Of a stretch of DNA of 64,000 bases, positions 12,201 to 23,900 are shown piece by piece; within the stretch, counting starts at the first letter, position 1, and each line of letters begins with the position of its first letter. The stretch spans positions 5,454,102 through 5,518,101 of the forward strand of contig NC_072465.1 in the NCBI RefSeq assembly GCF_027596085.1, written 5' to 3'. The DNA is from Anoplopoma fimbria. Taxonomy: Eukaryota; Chordata; Actinopteri; Perciformes; Anoplopomatidae. The notes beneath the pieces were generated by a model. That model did not search any database. It worked only from the letters and a program-made list of their open reading frames with translations, and was not told the DNA's origin. The position numbers and the translations under genes were made by a program.

Positions 12201-15200
12201 ATAGACCATTCAAATAGCTTTCCCCTAGGCCTGATGGCCCAGAACTTAACATGATGTATTTATTTTTTTAGTTGGTAAAACAAGCTATTTCATCTCAAAG
12301 ATATTTCACTGCAAACTGATATTCACAGCTCAAGGATCAAACATTGTTCTGTCACACACTGAGCAGTTAGTTGAACTTGCTAAAGACTTGTAACTATGAG
12401 TTACAGCAAACAACGTACAGCCTTGCTTGACAAAGTTCTGTTATCACTCTGTGCCAGTTGCTCCTTTCACTCATGCTATTTTGGTCCAGGTGTAAAAGGA
12501 CACCAAAACAGCAAACGGTCTCTGCTTTGGTTTTGAAGCTTTAACTTAACATAATGGATTGTTATCTTTCTCAGTAGGTGTAATTGTTGGGTGTAACATC
12601 ACAAGTTACCTTATTGTGCATTTATCAATCAGTTGTCAAGATTTTAGATCAAGCTTGACATAAACAAAGTGTAACATAAATGTTGTTCCCTGACCGGGAA
12701 TCGAACCCGGGCCGCGGCGGTGAGAGCGCCGAATCCTAACCACTAGACCACCAGGGACCTATGTGGCTGTGAAGATACAAGACCATTCTAAAGTACAAAT
12801 GGCAATGTCAAATAATTATGATTAAAAACTTGTCAGTGCTGTTAAAAATCCAGATCTGCCATTATTAGATATTAGAATGTTAAATTGACAATTATTATCA
12901 TTTTATTTTTTATATTCTAAGCACAGCCTCAACTTTAAAGTAAAAATGCAAGCTGGGCTTTTGCATTTGAATTAGATAATCAAATGACATCTGGAATTTT
13001 CATTTGAATAAGGGCGATTCATCAAATATGCAGTCATTCATCAAAGCCAGTAGATGAATATAACATTCACTTGGCGAAAATAGACACTTTAAACAATACC
13101 TACAAATGTCTGGGCATATGAGTCGTTTCTGCCCAGAATCTGGGTTGTTTTTCTGATTGATTGACTGATTAATGGTTGACACAAAGAAATATTGTTTGTT
13201 TCCCTGTAAGCATTGCCGTGTGACTTACAAACAGAACAATGATTAAATGTAATCCATAAAAACTGACATTAGCACTACCAAAGTGCATATAATTGTAAAC
13301 CTTAAGTTAAGGACTGCCTACTATATATATACAATGTTTTGAAAGGTTAAAATAAGCAAACTAAAAACCAACAGCATAAAGTGTTCTCAGACAAGGGCGT
13401 CGGCGGAGAGAGCGCCGAATCCTGGCCTCTAGACCATCAGGGAGCTGTTTCCCCTCTTTTAGCAGCTGAAAGTCTGACATGTGGAGCAGTGTAGTCACTG
13501 ATAAAGTTTATAAGTCATCTCCAAGATCTTTCTACATAAGGACCTACAATGTAAACTGAGAGAGGAGTCCATTAACAATAGTTATATTATTGCCCTCCTT
13601 TTCATTTTATTTACAGTTCATGTGTCTGTGGAAGGAAGTAGCTTGTGTTTCGGTGAGGGCTGAGAGAATTGCAGGTAGGCTGATGTGCATGTGTTTAGTA
13701 TTTTTGCAATTTAGATCACAGTGAACAACTCACAGTCTTGATATACGTGTCGAAGTCTGTTGGTTGTGAGACGGAGTGGACGGCCCTGTGTTCCCTTCAC
13801 AGCACTTTGTATCACCAGCCTTTTCTTTTCTGTGAGGACCTTTGCAAGATGGGTGTATGCCTGTGGTTTCTAACATAGTAAATTAATATCAATCTTCAAA
13901 TGAGATTGTTTAACAGCCTGTTAAATAAAGTTCAGTCATTTGTTTTTTGTTGGTCGGTACGTAAAATTCTGACCTGATGGCGCCACATGAAAGGTTAAGA
14001 CATCACGAAAATCCTGGTACCATATATGTCAAACATTGTTTTGTAACACACTTAGCAGTTAGTTGAAAGTTCTGTTATCACTCTGTGCCAGTTGCTCCTT
14101 TCACTCATGCTATTTTGGTCCAGGTGTAAAAGGACACCAAAACAGCAAACGGTCTCTGCTTTGGTTTTGAAGCTTTAACTTAACATAATGGATTGTTATC
14201 TTTCTCAGTAGGTGTAATTGTTGGGTGTAACATCACAAGTTACCTTATTGTGTATTTATCAATCGTCAAGATTTTAGATCAAGCTTGACATAAACGAAGT
14301 GTAACATAAATGTTGTTCCCTGACCGGGAATCGAACCCAGGCCGCGGCGGTGAGAGCGCCGAATCCTAACCACTAGACCACCAGGGACCTATGTGGCTGT
14401 GAAGATCCAAGACCATTCTAAAGTACAAATGGCAATGTCAAATAATTATGATTAAAAACTTGTCAGTGCTGTTAAAAATCCAGATCTGCCATTATTAGAT
14501 ATTAGAATGTTAAATTGACAATTATTATCATTTTATTTTTTATATTCTAAGCACAGCCTAAGCACAGCAACTTTAAAGTTACAAACAGAACAATGATTAT
14601 GCTGAATGCTCTATTTCAAATTAAATGTAATCCATAAAAACTGACACTAGCATTAAGTGCATATTATTGTATAATAACCTTAAGTTAAGGACTGCCTACT
14701 ATATTTAAAATGTTTTGAAAGGTTAAAATAAGCAAACTAAAAACCAACAGCATAAAGTGTTCCCAGACAAGGGCGTCGGCGGAGAGAGCGCCGAATCCTG
14801 CCCTCTAGACCATCAGGGAGCTGTTTCCCTTCTTTTAGCAGCTGAAAGTCTGACATGTGGAGCAGTGTAGTCACTGATAAAGTTTATAAGTCATCTCCAA
14901 GATCTTTCTACATAAGGACCTACAATGTAAACTGAGAGAGGAGTCCATTAACAATAGTTATATTATTGCCCTCCTTTTCATTTTATTTACAGTGGGTCTG
15001 TTCATGTGTCTGTGGAAGGAAGTAGCTTGTGTTTCGGTGAGGGCTGAGAGAATTGCAGGTAGGCTGATGTGCATGTATTTAGTATTTTTGCAATTTAGAT
15101 CACAGTGAACAACTCACAGTCTTGATATACGTGTCGAAGTCTGTTGGTTGTGAGACGGAGTGGACGGCCCTGTGTTCCCTTCACAGCACTTTGTATCACC

Positions 15201-17849
15201 AGCCTTTTCTTTTCTGTGAGGACCTTTGCAAGATGGGTGTATGCCTGTGGTTTCTAACATAGTAAATTAATATCAATCTTCAAATGAGATTGTTTAACAG
15301 CCTGTTAAATAAAGTTCAGTCATTTGTTTTTTGTTGGTCGGTACGTAAAATTCTGACCTGATGGTGCAACATGAAAGGTTAAGACATCACGAAAATCATC
15401 AACGATCATTTCCTGGTACCATATATGTCAAACATGGTTTTGTAACACACTTAGCAGTTAGTTGAACCTGCTAAAGACTTGTAACTTGAAATCTATCACA
15501 GCAAACAACTTACGGCCGTAAATTGATAAAGTTCTGTTATCACTCTGTGCCAGTTGCTCCTTTCACTCATGCTATTTTGGTCCAGGTGTAAAAGGACACC
15601 AAAACAGCAAACGGTCTCTGCTTTGGTTTTGAAGCTTTAACTTAACATAATGGATTGTTATCTTTCTCAGTAGGTGTAATTGTTGGGTGTAACATCACAA
15701 GTTACCTTATTGTGCATTTATCAATCGTCAAGATTTTAGATCAAGCTTGACATAAACGAAGTGTAACATAAATGTTGTTCCCTGACCGGGAATCGAACCC
15801 GGGCCGCGGCGGTGAGAGCGCCGAATCCTAACCACTAGACCACCAGGGACCTATGTGGCTGTGAAGATACAAGACCATTCTAAAGTACAAATGGCAATGT
15901 CAAATAATTATGATTAAAACTTGTCAGTGCTGTTAAAAATCCAGATCTGCCATTATTAGATATTAGAATGTTAAATTGACAATTATTATCATTTTATTTT
16001 TTATATTCTAAGCACAGCCTCAACTTTAAAGTAAAAATGCAAGCTGGGCTTTTGCATTTGAATTAGAGAGACATCTTTAATCAAATGACTGTCTGTTGGT
16101 TGTGAGACGGAGTGGACGGCCCTGTGTTCCCTTCACAGCACTTTGTATCACCAGCCTTTTCTTTTCTGTGAGGAGCTTTGCAAGATGGGTGTATGCCCGT
16201 GGTTTCTAACATAGTAAATATCAATCTTCAAATGAGATTGTTTAACAGCCTGTTAAATAAAGTTCAGTCATTTGTTTTTTGTTGGTCGGTACGTAAAATT
16301 CTTACCTGATGGTGCAACATGAAAGGTTAAGACATCTCGATCAACGATCATTTCCTGGTACCATATATGTCCATACAAATTTCCATGGCAATATGTAGAT
16401 GTGATCTCAATCTCAACAAAGCCATTTTTTAAGGATTTTTAAAAGCTCTGACAAGTATTTATCATAATTATTTGACATTTCCATTTGTATTTTGTAATGC
16501 TCTTGGATTCTGTGTGCCACAAGGGTCCCTGGTGGTCTAGTGGTTAGGATTCGGCGCTCTCACCGCCGCGGCCCGGGTTCGATTCCCGGTCAGGGAACAC
16601 TTTGTTTATGTCATGCTTGATCTAAAATCTTAACAACTGTTTGATAAATGCACAATAAGGTTACTTGTCACATTACACACAACAATTTAATCTACGGAGA
16701 AAGATAAAAAGGCATTATGTAATGTCCCTTTATTACTTGACTGCAATAATAATGATGGAATAATGGTTTCTGGCTTCTATGTACCTTATTGATTTACAAC
16801 ATCTAAGGCAAAGATGTTGTCACCAGCATCTGTTGATACAGATGCTTAATAGCATTACAAAGTAAAGCCTTCAAGAGTGACCGTAAGATGATTCATCCCC
16901 GCTTCACTAAGATAGTATATGTTACTACCTTTACTACTCCAATGAATTGTATTGGAGTATAAATGTGTACATTAAACTGGGTCAATCCCATAAACATAAA
17001 AAAGAAAAAACAGATTCCTTAAAGACATTCTTCCTACCTTTGGCCCGTCTCGCGGGATGTTCAGTCGATGAAGGACATGCTGGGAGAACGCCCTAAACAT
17101 CCCTTCACTGTAGCAGTCTGAGATCTGTCATCAACACACCACAGAAAGTTTCAATTCCCCTCACATATACAATGTATCTTTCATCCATGCATTCAATTTA
17201 AAATAGTTTATTAAAATGATTACTTTGATTGTATATAGTCATGCAAAAAGATGATCAATATTTGCATTTTTGGAAAATGTACTCTGGCTTGAAATGGATT
17301 GAATCAGGGCACACTTCTGCATTTCAATGGCTTGAGATGCAAAACATGTAACACACTGGGGCTCTGACAAATGTACACATATTTCTTATGCCCCTTGGAT
17401 TAATATCACATGAGCCTATGCATATCTCAAGTCCAAGAATCTCGCACATACACGGCTGCACAGCAGCTGTAAATGTGAGCACATGAATGTAAACATGATA
17501 TATGCTGCTGCAGTGGCAATCCAAAGCATCAGCTTGAGGCTGACCTATCAATATTTCACATCCCAAGGCTTGAACTACAGGACAACACTTATTTACATGC
17601 TATCATCTGTATATCTCCTTGGAATTGTCATTTAAATAACGTAAGCACTTGCTGAGCTTTGGAATACATCACATAAATATTTGAACTGAACAGCATGTTT
17701 ATGACAAAACCGGATATAATTTTGCATGTGGGGAAAGAAAGACCAATAAAATGTGAGATAAAAACATAGAAATGAAAACACAAACAAGGCAATATTGAAT
17801 TAGACAATATGCTGAAAGCAAGTACATGTAATGTACCTCTGGTTATTAG

Positions 17850-17942
<93 letters not shown>

Positions 17943-20900
17943 CCAATACATAAAAGGTGAAACTTACAAGAGGCGTGTTGTAAAAGAGGCCGTATCTCAT
18001 TCTCGGCAGGAGGGAGAAGAAGGCATCTTTAAAACACACCTGTGGACAGATCAACCATGTGAGCATACAGCATGGCACATACATATATTTGTGTATATGT
18101 CATGGAAACGTTGTTGCTTTCATAAAATGAATGAAATGAAATGAATGAGGATGCCGGTGTATATGGACAATTAGGCAATATATAATATATAAAACATTAT
18201 TGTTACCTGCTTATATGGCACATCATTTTTGTTGGAATTTAAATGGGTGTAATTTGACTGTCTGTCGGAGGTTCTTATGAGTTCAGCCATGGTTGGTCAA
18301 ACAAACTTCACAGTTTCTTATGTATATTTCATCGAAACCCTTGTTGCTGCTTGTGGATACACAAAACAGAATATTTCCTGTATGCCAGAGGATTTCTCCT
18401 ATAAACATCCAACCCAGTCGGGGTCTGTGTCAACTCTCTAAAGGCTTTAATAAGCTTTCATAGACTGAGACAACCAACCAATTTTGGTGGTTATTACTAA
18501 ACAACTATACTTGAGTGAGTGATGAGTTCAAGACTTTTATAAAAAAGGAGCGTACAATAACCAAACGGAGGTGACATTACACCTACTCTTTTCGAGTCAT
18601 AGGTCTTCAAGTGTATGATGTCATCTTCTGAGAAGGCCCTCCATGTTTCACTGAACAGATCCCCATAACCATAAAAACTCTGTGAAAAGACATAAAAAAG
18701 AGCGGAACAAATGTTCAATCAAATTAATGTTACATCTGAAATGAAAAACAAAGCAATAAAATTAGAATCAACTACAGCCTTAAGCGGTGCCAGAGGTCTG
18801 TCATCTGTTTTCAAACTCAGCTGGTTGTATTTCTCTGAAGCTTTGGTTTTATACAAAATCTGTTATCGCTCTATTATCTGATAGCCTGCTACTGTTTGGA
18901 TTACAGTGTGCGGTTTGCGGTGAAAGGTCAGTGCTTTCCTTCTCCCTGTCTGTTTTCTCTCTTTCCCTGTTCCTCTTTCCCTCTGTGCACAGTTAGGGAA
19001 ACAATGGGCCGGATAAAGCTGTCTGTAAAGCATTCTGTTTTTCAAACTGGTGTTTCCCCTTGATGTCTACATCGGGCACATATGCCTCTGACTTGTTAAA
19101 CAAAAACTGTGACTGAAGTACATTGCAGACAAAATACTGTTTGGCTTTCCCGCTGGGTGATAGAACTCATATCCAATCTCACTTTTCAGGCACTTTTTTT
19201 CCATCTGTCTTGGACACAAAACTCTTTCAATATTTGTATGGCCCTGTGTTTTCATGTTATTTTGAACAATGACCCAAGAACAGATCCAATGTGTCACTCT
19301 TTATGTATTTCTGATGGAGCTAAAAGAGTGAGTCACCAATTCACTGGAAGCAGCAGGACAAGTAAAATCCTGCCTTGTGTTATATTCTGACAGCGTACAG
19401 TATGTGCTGGTAAACCTTAAATAGAAACAACAAATTAAGAAATATCTAGATTACACCCTCGCCTCAATCTGTAATGTGAGAAATCAAGCACCCACCGTGT
19501 CCCACATGATGATGTTGATATCTGAGCTGAAGGAGTTGTTTATGTGCTGGGAAATGTAGAGGTTGACAAAGTCACAGAAATGGTGGTACATATTCACCCC
19601 TGTTAGGAAAACACACAAGTATAATTTTAGTCAAACTCTCAATACATTACTGTAACATGCCAACAAGATTTTTAGGAAGTGCGAGTGAAACCCTTGCTAT
19701 CCCACATTGTCTATAAGAGCATGTGTATTTCAAAAATGTTTACGAGGGTACAATTAAAAAAAGGTTTTAGCTACTTGTTTAATTTGCAGGACTTTAAATT
19801 AAAGGGGGGCTTATCAGTGCTTGTGCACGAAAACTGTGAGGGAGGGTCCGTACCCATGATATGTGACCTTTAAGTCATGTAAATCTCTATTACCTACCAG
19901 CATCCAGTTTCATGAAAACAGAGGGCTTTTCAATGACAACATCACAGTGTCCATCCTGTATAGGATGAAAGTCCAGCTCTGTGTATGCCTGCAGCTCAGC
20001 ATACCTACAAAAACAGCACAGCACATGAATTTAGTGTTGTAAATAGAATTGGCAAAAACATGGTGGCATGCCATGGAGATAAACATTACATCCCCATCTG
20101 ATCTTACTTCTTTAAAGCTCCTATCTGTATGATTGGAAAATGTCTGACTTTGATTGCTGCTAGTGGAAGCATCAACAAATTGTGACGGACAGCAACTCAC
20201 ACAAATGTGATATTTCGGGGTGACTACTGATGCTTTCATACAAAACTTCAAGTAGTGCGGGTAATGTTTTCTGAGAATTAAAAAAAATGTGATTTGCCAT
20301 TGAAAACTTAAAATAAAGTCAGAAACCCTCCTGAAAATGTTAATACATATTTGGAAAGGGAAAGTTAATTATGCTTGATATTGATTGCGATTTGCAAAAA
20401 TCAAGAAAAATGAACCTACTGAGTATGGGTTTTATGGTTACAATACCTCAGCCAGGTCTGATTGAGACAGGTATTTGAAGTGTTGAAGATAAGTCAAGTT
20501 GACATCTGTGTAAAAGAGTGATTTTAATATAGAGTGCAGGCCCCCATTTAAATTTGGCTTTTAGTTACGAAACAGGGCCAAAATTACATTCCCTGAATGG
20601 AAATCGAACCCGGGATAAAAACAAATACACACTAATAGTTGTAGGGATAGCATTCCACTGTTGTGTTGCTGTAAAAAGCAGTTTGAGCTTATTTTGTGGA
20701 GCACTGTTTTTTATTTACAGTCTCCCCTCGTTGATGTCTTAGTTCACCATGAGCTGTTGGAAAAATTGTTAAATTTGTTTGACCTGTAATGTCATTATCT
20801 GAGTTATATGATTACCTCCCATTGGCTGGAAGTTCATAATAGGATTATGAACTGATATATTACGTGCACTTAATGAACAGCAGGGAAAACATCTAACGAG

Positions 20901-23900
20901 CCAGCCAGGAGTCAAACCTAGAATATGTAGTCAGACGCTTTATACGTTGCACCACTGAGCCGCTTGTCCCCCTGTACGCTTAAGACAAAAGACAAGCATG
21001 GAGCAAACTCCACCCCCACAATCCTGACTGGTCCTGTCTCTCCTTTAAGGACTGCTTTTAAAGGGAGCAACATGTTTTTCCAGGAGCTTAAGAAATATGA
21101 CTTTAACATAATCAGAGAGATAGTTTGTAAAAGTAGAGAACTAAGCAGATTTTTTAAATATACATTATATGTTTGTTTTGATCTAGGAGTTACATTGTAT
21201 TAAATCAGAGAGGTGAGGAGGACAGACGTCATAAGTTCTGTTTAACAAAACAAGGTCACTTCTCTAGCTGTGTCATTGATTTTTGGAAATTATAATGGGT
21301 GCTAGTTTCTTTAATTCATTTAATCATCAAGTCTCTATGGCAGTGGAATGGTAGAGGCTACTACCGCTACAGGGATCGCTCCACATGCCTTTGTGTCTGT
21401 AACATATTTAACAGACATGTATCTACACTTCCCTGAGAGGTAGCTGGTCTGATTTACATTAACATTAACTGCCACTAAGCTGGACAGAGCATTAATACCT
21501 AGAAGGCCTCTTCAGCAAAATTCTGGCAATACAGTGCACAGAGCACCAGCTAGTGACAGTCTGTGGAACTACATTCAAAAAGCCCAATACTGCCACATGT
21601 CACACATGCTATACAATCCACAAAGGCATTTCCCTGGTGGTCTGGTTGTTAGGACTTGACGCTCTCACCACTGTTGCATGGTAAGATTCCATGTTAGGGA
21701 ACATGATTTTGGCCAAGTTTAGTAATTACAAGTCAATAGTACATATCCAATATCTGTCTAAAGCAGATAGCGAGCCAGACAGACATAAACTATACCTGGT
21801 GAATATAGTGATGCTGATGGTAACCAGCGTTTTTCCCTACAATCTTTTTAGATATCAATATTTTCATGGAATGATTATAGCCTGTCTACTTGATCCTAGT
21901 CTAGGTTTCAAGACTTGGTTTGGTCTATACACACATAATCCCAATGTCCCGCCCTAAGGTCTCAAGCTTTAAATCCTCAGGGACTGAATTCATCTGGTAA
22001 ATAGTTGATTGTGAGAGGCTGCAAGGGTTTGAAATGATTAGCTATAAATTGGAGAGCACTTTGCTACCACAAATCACGGTACCTTGATGACACCAAAACC
22101 TTTCATGTACAATTGTAGGTCTTATATTTGATTTAATTCAAACACTTCCAGGTCCTTGCCTTATGAGGCCAATAGTCTGTTTACTTACTTATGGAAAGTG
22201 TGCATAAAAGACTCGAAATAGGATTGTTTGAGATGAGTCAGACCTGCACAGAATCGATCCACGGCGATAGGATCATGGCAATACGATTTTAATGATGGTA
22301 TTGCCTCTGAAATTTAGAATTTTTTACTGGCTGAGAATAAGAATCGTATTTATCCCATTGTTGCATTTACACTGACATGGTATAGAAAATAGGTTTACTT
22401 ACAATGGATTCATATTCCTTAGCTTGTAACCTTTCAAGGGAGACCAGGAAATATGAATATCTTATAATTGAATCTAATTCTTGCTATTTTTTTTATTTTC
22501 AAGGGACAGGCTAGGGGTTAGAACAGAAAGAATAATGAATAGGTGAACAAACATTTCTAAATTAATTTGAGATACTATATACATGTATTATATGTATAAA
22601 AAAATTGTATTCCTGTATTTATTCATATTATATAAAAATATATATGTAAAATCAAGGAACACACTGACACAGATCTTTCTGTATCATTAGTGACTCTACA
22701 AAAAAACAATAAAAAAGCAATTCACATATCAACCTCATGAGGATACATGAGCCCTAAATGTAACCTATGGATGCATGTGACACATTGCAACACATTGGGT
22801 TCGATCCCCAGAGAAGGAACATGCTTTTGGCCTCTTTAAGTGACTATAAACCCATGTTTCTTTCAATTTCCAAGAGTTCTGTAACTGAGTGTGTGAAGGT
22901 ATGTGTCCTGCCTCACCAAGATTGCAAGGGGCTCTTGTGCTCTCCCTCGGCAGCAAGTGATCCCTTGTTCAGTCTGCAACAACCACCAATCTCACCCGTC
23001 TGAATGAAGTCCTCCTTGTATCTGCAACATAAACATTGATGAGTTTATGTCAGTGTAATGTTTTTTTTCACATACAAGTCACTTTCAAATATACTGACCT
23101 CTCATGACTTCTGCGCGGCTTTCGGAGGTCCAGGTAAAGGTTAGTAGCCTTACAGAAGCGAGTGTGGCTACTACATCTTAATGATGAGTCCCCCTAGAAA
23201 AATATTAAGAGTATAAATATTTAGTATTCAAGTGATATTAACTTTGGACCTTAGAGATTGTGATAGTGATCTCTATACTATACTTCCTCGACATTAATGC
23301 TTTTGAACAGCAAATTATGTTCAGGTCTATTGTCTGTGGACTCTTGTCTTGAACACTGTGTCTGCCTGTTGTTTCTTCCTGTTGACTAGGTAGGCCCGTG
23401 GGAACTAAGGAAATGAGCAGACTCACTGGTTTGCTGGCCTTGCAGAGTGTTTTGAGCTCAGAGAGGCGCTCCTTAACGTAGCCAAAATCAGCCTGCTTCC
23501 AGAAGAGCTCCTGGGCTGCCTCCAAAGAACGGGCCCTGACAGATCAGAGATTTAGGCAAAGCCAAAACCATGATTGTTCATCAATGATGCATACTATGAA
23601 TAAGAACACTTTTACTTTCGAAATACGATGGAGACTGTGTTTCAGTAAATTCCTACACCTATGAATAAAAGATAACTATTATTTGTTTAATTTAAGATTA
23701 CTGAACACCTGACACATCCTGGATACCTGCAAGGAAAATGTTGAAAGTAAATTATGTAACCTGCATTATCTGAGAAGGACAAAGTAAGAACATAAAGTGT
23801 GGATATGATGTGAGGAACCGTACCATCCAGAGTCAGCTTTTGTACAGACTGGATAGCTAAAGCGCTTCCCTGGATCACAGTTCTTCTCGTAGCCCCAACA

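Larger units (their letters stand above)
12338..16370. repeat. Tandem segmental duplication carrying tRNA-Glu genes (three units)
   Basis: Long near-identical blocks recur in the same order. Unit 1 is about 12338-14028, unit 2 about 14029-15427, and unit 3 about 15428-16370. Shared landmarks are ACTCTGTGCCAGTTGCTCC (12453, 14080, 15541), the tRNA gene, and GTCTGTTGGTTGTGAGACGG (about 13757, 15139, 16091). Unit 3 has lost roughly 0.7 kb between the block after its tRNA and the GTCTGTTGG block. Differences between units are few (small indels and substitutions), so the duplication is fairly recent. The array lies wholly within eogt intron 11. Boundaries are estimated by eye. Confidence 0.88.

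Noticed and set aside
12686..16597. Repeated units considered as a CRISPR-like or satellite array
   Set aside because: The regular element is a canonical eukaryotic tRNA-Glu within kilobase-scale segmental duplications, in a vertebrate intron.
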